Below are positions 1-7,513 of a DNA stretch of 64,000 bases, piece after piece. The DNA lies in assembly GCA_964404605.1 (NCBI GenBank), contig CAYOKT010000002.1, positions 41,848 through 105,847 on the forward strand. The letters run 5' to 3'. The notes beneath the pieces are model-generated. The model made no database searches. It was not told where the DNA came from and saw only the letters and a program-made list of their open reading frames with translations. The translations under genes and the position numbers were made by a program. Origin of the DNA: CAYOKT01 sp964404605. GTDB lineage: Bacteria; Electryoneota; Electryoneia; Electryoneales; Electryoneaceae. How positions within the stretch are numbered: position 1 is the stretch's first letter; each line of letters starts with the position of its first letter.

Positions 1-669
1 CGAGCCCTCTTCGATCGCCGGTTCAAAGTCGCCGCTCATCCCGAGCGACAGGGTCTCCATTGTCACACCGTCGAAACCGCGTTGCGCAAGCTCCTCCGCC
101 CGCCGGCGGACATCCCGGAAAGCAGCGCGGATCACTTTCTCATCCGTCGTATTCGGCCCGATCGCCATCAAGCCTTCGATGCGCAGGTGCGGGCAGCGAG
201 CGGCCGCTTCCGCCGCTTCCTCCAGCTTCTCCGGCGGAAACCCGTATTGCGTCGGGGCGCCGCTGCAATTGACCTGCAACAGTCCGCGAGCGGTGATTCC
301 GAGGTCCGCCGCGACATGCTCCACGCGCCGGATCAGGTCGAGGCTGTCCAGGCTCTGCACGCAGTCGAAGGTTTGCAGCACCTTGCGCACCTTGTTCGAC
401 TGCAGGTGGCCGATGAAGTGCCACTGGAGGGGCGGCGCATCGGCCCCCCGGAGTTCCCGGACCCGCGCGAGTTTTTCCGCCGACCCCTGGAACCGGTTCT
501 CCCCGAACAGGGTTTGCCCCGCCTCGGCGGCTTCGACGACCCTCTCCGCGGGCACGAGCTTGCTGACCGCGAGCAGGCGGACCGCCGACGGATCCCTCCC
601 GGCCCGCCGGGCGGCGGCCTCCATGCGCTCGCGCACACGGCTCAACCGTTCCGCAATCTCGCCCGCCAT
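1..669 (-). CDS. yggS: YggS/PLPBP family pyridoxal-phosphate homeostasis protein (partial, C-terminus off the left edge)
   Basis: The gene starts at ATG 669 and stays open to the window edge (223 codons). The translation shows the family motifs in order: LAVSK with PLP-binding Lys37, FGENR, WHFIGHLQSNK, and a C-terminal LSLGMSGDF block. The family is about 225-240 residues long, so only the last ~15 residues are missing. These proteins are fold-type III PLP carriers in the cytosol; they buffer PLP and affect amino-acid metabolism, with no proven catalytic activity. It is the last gene seen on the minus strand. A 36-bp repeat lies just upstream at 695-730 and could overlap its promoter. Confidence 0.93.
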   Translation of the reverse strand, partial: MAGEIAERLSRVRERMEAAARRAGRDPSAVRLLAVSKLVPAERVVEAAEAGQTLFGENRFQGSAEKLARVRELRGADAPPLQWHFIGHLQSNKVRKVLQTFDCVQSLDSLDLIRRVEHVAADLGITARGLLQVNCSGAPTQYGFPPEKLEEAAEAAARCPHLRIEGLMAIGPNTTDEKVIRAAFRDVRRRAEELAQRGFDGVTMETLSLGMSGDFEPAIEEGS

Positions 670-694
670 GACCGCCCCGTTTCAAGTAGAACGC

Positions 695-965
695 ACTATT
701 GGACCGATTCACCTGAATCGATGTGTTCTGAACGCCCCGCATCGTCCAATGCAAAGCGCGCCGCCCGGAATAGCGGAGTTATTTCGAGATGGCGCAACGC
801 AGCAGTCTGATGCGGGGCGCTCCCGAAGGGCTTGACGTTAACCTGCCGTCTTCCGCGTTCTGTCTGCTTGCTGCAGCTCCGGCTGCACCTGCGCAGACAC
901 GCCTTGAATACAGCCCTCTAACGACAAGCAGAACCACACGATTCAGCTGAACCGGACCAATATAG
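695..965. repeat. Inverted-repeat pair bounding a ~270-bp intergenic element (MITE-like or structured)
   Basis: Arms at 695-730 and 929-965 are imperfect inverted copies of about 36 bp: TATTGG(A/T)CCG(A/G)TTCA, then (C/G)CTGAATCG, then TGTG and TTCTG. Each arm has a near-palindromic core, CGATTCA-CC-TGAATCG in the left arm. Inside lies a perfect 11-bp inverted repeat, CGCCCCGCATC at 733-743 and its complement at 809-819. No gene is visible inside. It could be a small non-autonomous transposon remnant, a folded RNA or a pair of operators. Most of the 670-1266 intergenic stretch is otherwise featureless. Confidence 0.45.
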
Positions 966-1082
966 ACCCCTGCCCAACACGAGGCAAGAAACATGCGGCG
1001 TCCGCGCCCCTGCTCCCGTGCGCATGAAGATGGATTCCGGCCGCCCCCGGGTCGGCCGTGGCTCTCCGTTTCACCCTGCCTT

Positions 1083-1199
1083 AAGGCGGGCGCCCACACG
1101 TTCCAGTGGGATGACACCGGCAATGCTTCTGGAGTGTATATCGTTCGGATCAGCGGTTCGGGCCGGATGCGATCATGGCGGGTGACCCTGCTGAAATGA
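1083..1199 (+). pseudogene. Remnant of a C-terminal FlgD-Ig/T9SS-like sorting domain
   Basis: About 38 codons read AGAHTFQWD, a short linker, then ASGVYIVRI and a terminal WRVTLLK before TGA at 1197-1199. This is the usual ending of secreted proteins carrying a FlgD Ig-like or type IX-type C-terminal domain: G.H...WDG.....ASGVY..R...G......V.LLK. Only the tail is recognisable. The frame upstream, from ATG 993, encodes no recognisable protein, and there is no room for the large passenger domain. It is most likely the stump of a lost secreted-protein gene. Confidence 0.55.
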
Positions 1200-1266
1200 G
1201 CGGCGGCGGGGGCCGGCCCTCCGCCTTTTCACGCCGGGCGACCGGACCAACCTCTCCCGTCCGGCG

Positions 1267-2037
1267 TCAACCCGACCCCGGCAGGTAGCGTTTCACCCAC
1301 AATTCAATCACCCCGGCTACCAGGCGGGCATCCTTCCCGTCGCTCAGCAGGTGGTCGGCGCCGGGCAGGCTGATGAACGATTTCGGATGGGACGCCGCCT
1401 GGAACAGCTCCTCGCCGCTGCCCGCCCTCACGAGCCGGTCGACGGGCGACTGGAACACCAGCAGCGGCTTTCCGAGTGTCCGCAGGACCGCTTTCAGACT
1501 CGTCTCATCCAGGTCCACGAAAAAGTTCTTCTTCAGCCGATAGGCTCGCCCGGCGACGTGCAACTCCCCTTCCCCTTCCAGCATCGCCCGCGCGCGGGCG
1601 CGCAACAACGCTTCGCCGATCCGCCCCGGGTTAATGGGGGTGGCGATGGACGCCACGAGGCGGATGGAGTCCAGCCGCTTCGCGGCGAGGAGGGCGGCCG
1701 CACCGCCCATGGAGTGGCCGATGAGGATCGAGGGGGGGTCGTATTCATCGGTGAGGAACTCCGCGGCGCTGACGATGTCGGAGACGTTCCCGGTCAGGGT
1801 GGTTTCGGCGAATTCGCCCCCGCTCTCGCCGAGGCCGGTGAAGTCGAAGCGGAGGGTCGCGATCCCCCTGCGGGCCAGCTCACGGCTGACGAACACCGGA
1901 GCCTTGTACTCCTTGGTGCAGGTGAAACAGTGGGAGAAGATCGCCCAGGCGAAGGGCCGGTCATCCTCGGGCAGTGTGAGGATGCCGGACAATGCCTGGC
2001 CGTCCAGGTTGGGAAACGTGACCTTCTTCAGCGTCAT
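1267..2037 (-). CDS. Alpha/beta hydrolase (hydrolase domain of the hydrolase-OsmC type)
   Basis: This 256-residue cytosolic alpha/beta-hydrolase has nucleophile elbow GHSMGG (Ser109), Asp200 in the SPVD segment and His229 in GADHLL, a complete triad. The N-terminal FSHCFTCTKE block and RFDFTGLGESGG are typical of the hydrolase half of bifunctional hydrolase/OsmC proteins, but no OsmC domain follows. The substrate is unknown; esterase or acyl-hydrolase activity is family inference. I chose ATG 2037 because the protein aligns from MTLKKVTFPN; an upstream ATG at 2082 would add 15 low-complexity residues. No clear Shine-Dalgarno is seen. It is monocistronic, 300+ bases downstream of selC. Confidence 0.85.
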   Translation of the reverse strand: MTLKKVTFPNLDGQALSGILTLPEDDRPFAWAIFSHCFTCTKEYKAPVFVSRELARRGIATLRFDFTGLGESGGEFAETTLTGNVSDIVSAAEFLTDEYDPPSILIGHSMGGAAALLAAKRLDSIRLVASIATPINPGRIGEALLRARARAMLEGEGELHVAGRAYRLKKNFFVDLDETSLKAVLRTLGKPLLVFQSPVDRLVRAGSGEELFQAASHPKSFISLPGADHLLSDGKDARLVAGVIELWVKRYLPGSG

Positions 2038-2124
2038 GGCATGCGCTTCTATTAACCGGCATCGCAGGGGTCCGGCACCCATTCGGTGCCAGAGGCTGCG
2101 CCGCGGCGAATGTCAGGCTCCTAC

Positions 2125-2198
2125 GGAAACCCTTATGAAACCCGGGACTGCCTGCCTGCGCCTGCGGCTACGGCCGGCGAGAAATCCCGGGCCACCCC
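2125..2198 (+). repeat. Dispersed palindromic intergenic element, copy A
   Basis: The segment matches copy D at 63859-63955: CGGAAACC, TATGAAACC, GGGACTGCC, GCCTGCGCCT, then after a diverged centre TCCCGGGCCACCC. The ends GGGACT and TCCC are complementary, so the element can fold. This copy has a shortened, diverged interior. It occupies part of the 2038-2371 intergenic stretch. Confidence 0.6.
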
Positions 2199-2227
2199 TA
2201 CCGCTCCCTGCCACTCCCGCTTGCATT

Positions 2228-2255
2228 GTAGGGGCACGGCGCGCCGTGCCCCTAC
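2228..2255. repeat. Perfect 28-bp palindrome
   Basis: The sequence beginning GTAGGGGCACGGCG is followed directly by its exact reverse complement, with no loop, centred on GGCGCGCC. It sits in the hydrolase/selC intergenic region. Similar GTAGGGGC palindromes occur as interspersed elements in several bacterial phyla; the relation is from memory and untested. Confidence 0.8.
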
Positions 2256-2277
2256 TACACTCGAGATGCAGTCCCGG

Positions 2278-2300
2278 CTTCTCCCGAAGTGTCGGGACTT
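2278..2300. repeat. Small hairpin motif (TCCCGA..TCGGGA), first of two copies
   Basis: CTTCTCCCGAAGTGTCGGGA forms a 6-bp stem (TCCCGA/TCGGGA) with a 4-base loop. A near-identical word, CTTCTCCCGAAACGTCGGGA, lies at 60499-60518, in the same relative position downstream of another copy of the dispersed element. Confidence 0.5.
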
Positions 2301-2371
2301 GTCACACCGAAGCGGCTCAAAGGCTGCTACGCCGTGAAATAACACTCCCCGTCTGCCGGTGGATAGAATAG

Positions 2372-2393
2372 TGCGCGCATAACTCCGCGCGCA
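2372..2393 (-). terminator. Hairpin immediately 3' of selC
   Basis: On the minus strand TGCGCGC and GCGCGCA form a 7-bp stem around an 8-base loop. The hairpin begins at the base after the tRNA CCA end and is followed by CTATTCTATT, only a weak U-tract. It probably ends transcription and marks the 3' processing point of the Sec tRNA. Confidence 0.55.
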
Positions 2394-2488
2394 TGGCGGG
2401 AGTGTCTGGGAATCGAACCCAGCCGGGACGGTCAGGTCCCACAACGGCTTTGAAGGCCGCGGCGTCCACCAGGCACACATCCACTCCC
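2394..2488 (-). tRNA. selC: tRNA-Sec (UCA anticodon)
   Basis: The minus strand encodes a 95-nt tRNA, the length of E. coli selC, with encoded CCA. The anticodon loop CTTCAAA holds TCA at 2451-2453, flanked by stem CGGC/GCCG. The T arm is CTGGG-TTCGATT-CCCAG and there is a long variable arm (about 20 nt, GGGACCT/GTCCC-like). The acceptor arm pairs GGGAGTG with CACTCCC; the eighth position is G/A, whereas bacterial tRNA-Sec normally has 8 pairs. This is the UGA-decoding selenocysteine tRNA used with SelA and SelB, none of which lies in this window. It starts 12 nt after the zinc-ribbon gene and is probably processed from that transcript. Confidence 0.95.
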
Positions 2489-2500
2489 GGAACGGAACCC

Positions 2501-2980
2501 TCAGGGTTCCGGCGAACCCTCCTCCTGCCCGAACAGGGTGTCGAGCAGCCCCTCCACGGCCTTGTCCAGCGCGTCATAGGGCCGTTCGGAGTCCTCGATC
2601 CGGCTGTATCCCAGCCCGACGATCGGGTGCGAGTCGCCGCCTGACGAAAAACGATTCCCCGCGGCCGATTCCTGGTTTTCACGCACCTCCTGCAGGCAGG
2701 TCTTGCAATAGACCGGGCGGCCATGGACCGGCTTGAAGGGGACGGTGGTCTGCGCTCCGCAACGGTCGCAGGTGACCTCGTAGAACTCTTTCCACTCCCG
2801 GCTCCTGTTGGTACCGTTTCGTTTCCTCGCCTTGCGGCAGGCCGGACAATAGCGCGGGGTCACAAACCCCATCTCGGCGAAGAAACGCTGCTCATGTTCG
2901 CTGAATAGGAATTCCCCCCCGCACGACTGGCAGGTGATCATCCGGTCACCGCCGCTCTGCAGCTCCTCTCCTTCAGCCAT
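2501..2980 (-). CDS. Double zinc-ribbon protein (zf-trcl-like)
   Basis: The 159-residue soluble protein has four CxxC pairs: C17/C20, C45/C48, C71/C74 and C92/C95, giving two zinc ribbons. The first, CQSCGGEF-x-CPACRKARK, matches the probable zinc-ribbon family PF13451; the second ends YCKTC. The last 60 residues are acidic and probably disordered. Its role is unknown; nucleic-acid or protein binding is inference. ATG 2980 overlaps the mpl stop by 8 nt (ATGGCTGA); a second ATG at 2941 would start just before the first ribbon. It is followed directly by selC. Confidence 0.8.
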   Translation of the reverse strand: MAEGEELQSGGDRMITCQSCGGEFLFSEHEQRFFAEMGFVTPRYCPACRKARKRNGTNRSREWKEFYEVTCDRCGAQTTVPFKPVHGRPVYCKTCLQEVRENQESAAGNRFSSGGDSHPIVGLGYSRIEDSERPYDALDKAVEGLLDTLFGQEEGSPEP

Positions 2981-4403
2981 CGTTCCTCTCCAGGGCTTCA
3001 CGAAACTTGCGATACATGTCGCCGAAAGAGCCGTTGGACAAGATAAGAACGATATCCCCCTCCCGCGCTTCACCGAGGACTCCCGCGACGATGGCATCCA
3101 CCTCGTCCTCGACGTGCGCAGGAACACCCTTCCTCTCAAGGGTTGCGGCGACCTGTTCCCGCTGGAGGCGCTCGCTGGCGGGAATGCGTTCCGCGCGGTG
3201 GATGGGACCGATCCAGACCTCGTCCGCGCCGCCCAGCGCCCCGGCGAGTTCCTCCTGGAAGACCTTGCGGACCATCGTGTTCGAGCGCGGTTCGAGCAGC
3301 ACTCGAAGCCGCCCGTTCCAGCGCCGCCTCGCCGCCGCGATGGTCTCGCGGACGGCTGTCGGGTGGTGAGCGAAGTCATCGATGAAGGTCAGCCCCCGCG
3401 CCCGGAGGAAGACCTCCATCCGCCGCCGCACGCCGCGGTACTCCGGCAGCGCCCGCCGGAGGGAGTCCGGCTCCGCGCCGAGGTGAGCCGCGACCACAAC
3501 CGCCGCCAACGTGTTCCGCAGGTTATGTTCCCCGGCGAGGGGCACCGCGAGCCCGGCCCAGCGCCTGCCGTGACGATAGACGACGAACTCCTGGCGCTCC
3601 CCGGATTCGCCCGTCGCCTCCCCGCGCCAGTCCGCGCCCTCCCCCAGCCCGTAGGTGACCACTTCGCAGAAGGCGTGCCCGGCGAGGGCGGCCGCGCCGG
3701 GGTCATCGGCGCAGAGAACCAACCGGCCGTCAGCCGGGATCTGCCGCAGCATGAGGCGGAAGGCGCGCTCGATCTCGCCCACGTCCCGGTAGATGTCCGC
3801 GTGGTCGAACTCGAGCGAGGTCACCACCGCGATCTCCGGCAGGTAGTGGAAGAACTTCGCCCGCTTGTCGAAAAAGGCGGTGTCGTACTCGTCCCCCTCG
3901 ATGACGAAGGGCTCCCCTTCGCCGCCGAGGCGGGAGGAGTGGGGGAAGTCCAGCGGCCGCCCGCCGATGAGGAACCCCCCGCCGAGGCCGCAACGGTCCA
4001 GCAGAAAGGCAAGCAGCGAAGTGGTCGTCGTCTTCCCGTGGGTGCCGCAGACGGCAACCGGGCGACGGCGGCGGAGAACCACCTCTTTCAGCCACTCCGG
4101 CAGGCTGATATACGTCAGGCGGCGGGAAAGCATCGCCTCGACTTCCGGGTTGCCGCGGCTGAGGGCGTTGCCGACCACCACCAGGTCCGGGTTCCAGTCC
4201 AGGTTCGCGGGGTCGTAGCCCTCGGCGACCGGCACGCTGAGCTCGCGCACCATCTCCGACGTCGGCGGGTAGAGAGGGTTGTCGCTGCCGCGCACCTCCC
4301 AGCCGGCATCGAGGGCGAGCCGCGCCCCGGCGACCATCGCCGTGCCGCCGATGCCGATGAAGTGGACGCGGGGAGCACGGTCGGGTGGAACTGGGAAAAT
4401 CAC
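2973..4403 (-). CDS. mpl: UDP-N-acetylmuramate:L-alanyl-gamma-D-glutamyl-meso-diaminopimelate ligase
   Basis: Mpl recycles murein by attaching the tripeptide L-Ala-gamma-D-Glu-mDAP to UDP-MurNAc. The 476-residue protein begins with the Mur-ligase N-terminal Rossmann motif HFIGIGGTAM. It has the ATP loop GTHGKTTTT at 120-128 and the Mpl-type block EYDTAFFDKRAKFFHY, which separates it from MurC. The start is GTG 4403, preceded by GGAGGGCGA. It ends inside the zinc-ribbon start and follows the M1 peptidase by 14 nt. Its presence implies mDAP peptidoglycan and fits the cell-wall genes upstream (PBP1A, SPOR protein). Confidence 0.93.
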   Translation of the reverse strand: MIFPVPPDRAPRVHFIGIGGTAMVAGARLALDAGWEVRGSDNPLYPPTSEMVRELSVPVAEGYDPANLDWNPDLVVVGNALSRGNPEVEAMLSRRLTYISLPEWLKEVVLRRRRPVAVCGTHGKTTTTSLLAFLLDRCGLGGGFLIGGRPLDFPHSSRLGGEGEPFVIEGDEYDTAFFDKRAKFFHYLPEIAVVTSLEFDHADIYRDVGEIERAFRLMLRQIPADGRLVLCADDPGAAALAGHAFCEVVTYGLGEGADWRGEATGESGERQEFVVYRHGRRWAGLAVPLAGEHNLRNTLAAVVVAAHLGAEPDSLRRALPEYRGVRRRMEVFLRARGLTFIDDFAHHPTAVRETIAAARRRWNGRLRVLLEPRSNTMVRKVFQEELAGALGGADEVWIGPIHRAERIPASERLQREQVAATLERKGVPAHVEDEVDAIVAGVLGEAREGDIVLILSNGSFGDMYRKFREALERNDG

Positions 4404-4417
4404 TCGCCCTCCGGTTG

Positions 4418-7400
4418 TCAGGGGGTTCGCAGGTCCGGTGCCAGGGTCACGGTGAAGGTGATTCTACGCAGGTAATCCGCCGCCGTCCAACGGGCGGGAG
4501 CGCTTCCTTCTCCCCCGCCCGAGCCGTCCTCGACCCGATACCAGGGCGCCAGACGGAGGGAGAAGCCCGCGCCGTACAGCTCCTCGAGGCGCAGTTCGCC
4601 CCCGGCCTCGAGTAATCTGCCGGTCGTGGAACCTCCGGCCCCTTCGGGGTGGAACACCGCCCCGCCGTGGTAGAGGCCGATTCGCACCTTCTCGAGGAGG
4701 CGGTTCGCCGGCAGGAAACCGGAGCGGAGAAAGCCCGCCGGCAACGGCCGCAGCAACGCTATGCGCCACGCCGCGAACCGATCCGCCGCTCCGGCGTTGG
4801 GGACGGTCAGGGTCGCGGGACCGCCGGGCAGCGGTGAGGCCGGGCTCCGACCCGCACCCGTCCAGCTCCCCCCGAAGAGGGGCTCGCCGCGCAGCTCATG
4901 CGGCCAGTTCCCCGCCGGGGTGGGCCGGAACTGAGCCGGTGTCTCCGGGTTCATGTATGTTGCGCGCCCCTCGAGCACGAGGCGAAGGGAGCGGTACAGG
5001 CGCCTGCCGGTGATCCCGGTCCACTGGGCGGCGAAGAACCCCTCGCTCCCCCCTCCCTGCACCAGTTGCACCTCCTGGGTCCAGGGGAGACGCGCATTGG
5101 CGTCCTGCAGGCGGAAGCCCGCCCGGACATAGGCGGCGCTTCCGCCCGCGGGGACGGTGACCGGACCCGCCGTGCCCCCCGGGTCGCCGGTACGTTCCCA
5201 GGTGCCGACGCGGAGGGCCGCCCGCAGGTTCCGCAGCCTGGGCCACCAGGTCCGCCATGCCCTCTGCAGGCCCGCCTCCGCCCAACGGTCGCCGTGCATC
5301 CGTCCGAGGGAGAGCACGCCCTCGACCGGCCGCACCCCTCGCCCCAGGGGGTGGGCGAAACCGAAACGGAATCGTGGCCCTTCCTGCCCGCCGCGAGTGG
5401 GGGTGAGCAGGTCCAGCCGGAAACGCTCCTCCCGGTCCAGGAACGACCCGCGCAGCCTCAGGCCGGGCTGTACTCCATCGCGGACATCGTACCCGGCCGC
5501 CGGGGCGAGGGAGACCCGGTACCGGTCCACGGGTGGCGGGCGAAGCGGAGTCAGGCCGTCATCGAACACCACCTCGGGCCACCCTCGCGGCAGAGTGTTG
5601 TCCAGCGGGTTCCGGTCCCAGTACCTCCCCTCCGGGTCCAGCAGGACCCCCTCCGGGCGGCAGGCGCAACGCACCGTGAAGCTCCCCTCCCACCTCCTGC
5701 CGGGCCTGTGCGGCTGATCCCAGCTTCCCCACCGCCGGAAGCCGGGCAGCGCGGGATCGGTGGGCAGAAACGGGATCTCGCCGAACAGCGTGTCCCCGGA
5801 CTCGCACACGACCGCCAGCCGCAGCGGCAGCCTCACCTCGCCGCGCCGCTCGAGCCCGAGTGTGACCCGCCACGCCCCGTCCCCCGCCGGAGCGACGTCG
5901 AAACGCCGCACTCCATAGTCGATGTCGCCGCTCTGCCGCCAGAACTGCTCGAAGAACCACCCGAGGGGACGCCCCGCGGCCTCCTCGAAGGAAGCCTGCA
6001 CATCGCGTTCGTCCACGTGGGTCAGCGCATGACGGCGGTAATAGACCCGGAACCCCCGCCAGAACGCCTCCTCGCCGATCACACTCCGCAGGGCGTTGAG
6101 CAGCGCCGGGGTCTTGTAATAGGTCGAGACGCGGTAGAGGGGGTAGTCCTCGGCGATATCCGCCCCGCGCAGCATGGGCAGGTCCTCGCCCGAAAGCACC
6201 GCCTCCAGGTAGGGACGGCGGCCCCGGATGACGCTGTCGCTCAGCCACACGGTGCGGGTGAACAGCCCGCGCCGGAGCACGCGCTCCCGGTTTTCCCCCC
6301 TGCCCCACCAGCGCTTCACCAGCTCCTGCTCGATGAAGGTGGTGAAGCCCTCGTCCAGCGCCCCGGCATCGACCGAGTTGGAGTGGAGGATCATCGGGGT
6401 ATAGTTGTGCGTCACCTCGTGGATCATCACGTGGGTGTACGTCGGCTCCGACCCGCTCATCATCGTGAGCATCGGGTATTCCATCCCGCTCCAGGAATCG
6501 GTGGCGACCACCCTCGGCCAGGGATAAGGCCCGTAGATCGATTCGAGCTGCCGGATGGTCCACCCGGCCAGCTCCGCGGCGTTTCCCCAAGCCTTTTGCC
6601 GCCCGCGGCGGACGAACGCCCACGCCTCGTAGTTCCCGTAATCCTGCCGGTCGATGAGGAAACGGGGATCGGCGGCGAAGGCCACATCGGGCACGTTTTC
6701 GGCGCGATACACCCACCTCACCGGGCGCTCGCCTTCCTCCCCCGACGGGATCGGGTCGGGATTCGGATTGTCCAGGGCCAGTCCGCGCAGCCGTTCCGGC
6801 GGGAGCACCTCGTCCTGGTTGACCAGCAGGCCGGTCGAGGCGACGATGAAGCGCGCGGGAACGGTGTAGCGCACTTCGAAGGTGCCGAACTCGCCGTAGG
6901 CCTCCGCCGTGCCGAAGTAGCGATTCACCGTCCAGCCGTAACGCGGGGTGTACGGACAGATGGAGGGATACCAGTACGCTCCCCGGTACTGGCCGTCGAT
7001 GCAGGCGATGCGGGACCGCGCCGCGCCTGTCGGGAAACGGGTGGTGAAGGCGAGGGTGAAGCGGGTGCTGTCTCCCGGGGCGAGGGGCGGGGAGAGCAAC
7101 GCCCGCCCGATGCTCCCCTCCTGGATAAAACGCACCTCGCGGTCCACTCCCCGGGCCGAATCCACGCGAAGGTCGCCCCACTGCTCCTCCGGGACACTCT
7201 CGTAGCGGTCACGGCGGCCCCGCTGCCAGGAACGCGAGACCACGCTGCCCTTCCGCAGGGCGGCCGGGGGAAGGCGGAACCAGAGCGCGGAAAGGGTGTC
7301 GGGCGAATTGTTGTGGTAGGTGATTGTCGCGGTGCCGGCGAGGCTGCGGAGGCTGTCCAGGAGGGTGACATCGATGAGATAATCCACACGCTGCTGCCAG

Positions 7401-7513
7401 CGTTCAGCCGCGACCGGGCGGGTGATTGTCAGGGTCAGGCAGAGAACGAGGAGGAGTGCCGGCAAGGGTTTTCGCAGGATACAGTCAACGTTCAACGGAG
7501 ATCGATTCATCAT
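4418..7513 (-). CDS. Secreted M1-family metallopeptidase with a long C-terminal, probably beta-rich region
   Basis: The 1031-residue protein has a signal peptide (hydrophobic core ~18-31, cleavage near VAA-ERW at ~36). The gluzincin zinc site is HEVTH (365-369) followed 18 residues later by Glu388 in DEGF, the M1 spacing. GMEYP (343-347) stands in for the GAMEN exopeptidase motif, so substrate trimming may differ from classical aminopeptidases. Residues ~640-1031 contain alternating aromatic/hydrophobic strands and end in a strand-like RITFTVTLAP; a beta-barrel or beta-sandwich is likely but unproven. ATGs at 7513 and 7510 are both possible; the first overlaps the methylase stop (ATGA). It probably acts in the periplasm or at the outer membrane. 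Confidence 0.85.
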   Translation of the reverse strand: MMNRSPLNVDCILRKPLPALLLVLCLTLTITRPVAAERWQQRVDYLIDVTLLDSLRSLAGTATITYHNNSPDTLSALWFRLPPAALRKGSVVSRSWQRGRRDRYESVPEEQWGDLRVDSARGVDREVRFIQEGSIGRALLSPPLAPGDSTRFTLAFTTRFPTGAARSRIACIDGQYRGAYWYPSICPYTPRYGWTVNRYFGTAEAYGEFGTFEVRYTVPARFIVASTGLLVNQDEVLPPERLRGLALDNPNPDPIPSGEEGERPVRWVYRAENVPDVAFAADPRFLIDRQDYGNYEAWAFVRRGRQKAWGNAAELAGWTIRQLESIYGPYPWPRVVATDSWSGMEYPMLTMMSGSEPTYTHVMIHEVTHNYTPMILHSNSVDAGALDEGFTTFIEQELVKRWWGRGENRERVLRRGLFTRTVWLSDSVIRGRRPYLEAVLSGEDLPMLRGADIAEDYPLYRVSTYYKTPALLNALRSVIGEEAFWRGFRVYYRRHALTHVDERDVQASFEEAAGRPLGWFFEQFWRQSGDIDYGVRRFDVAPAGDGAWRVTLGLERRGEVRLPLRLAVVCESGDTLFGEIPFLPTDPALPGFRRWGSWDQPHRPGRRWEGSFTVRCACRPEGVLLDPEGRYWDRNPLDNTLPRGWPEVVFDDGLTPLRPPPVDRYRVSLAPAAGYDVRDGVQPGLRLRGSFLDREERFRLDLLTPTRGGQEGPRFRFGFAHPLGRGVRPVEGVLSLGRMHGDRWAEAGLQRAWRTWWPRLRNLRAALRVGTWERTGDPGGTAGPVTVPAGGSAAYVRAGFRLQDANARLPWTQEVQLVQGGGSEGFFAAQWTGITGRRLYRSLRLVLEGRATYMNPETPAQFRPTPAGNWPHELRGEPLFGGSWTGAGRSPASPLPGGPATLTVPNAGAADRFAAWRIALLRPLPAGFLRSGFLPANRLLEKVRIGLYHGGAVFHPEGAGGSTTGRLLEAGGELRLEELYGAGFSLRLAPWYRVEDGSGGGEGSAPARWTAADYLRRITFTVTLAPDLRTP

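Noticed and set aside
1197..1199. TGA of the sorting-domain stump as Sec
   Set aside because: LLK followed by stop is the normal end of this domain type.
2981..3379. N-terminal extension of the zinc-ribbon frame
   Set aside because: It is antisense-free but wholly inside mpl in another phase and Arg/Ser-rich; the 8-nt overlap start at 2980 is the natural one.
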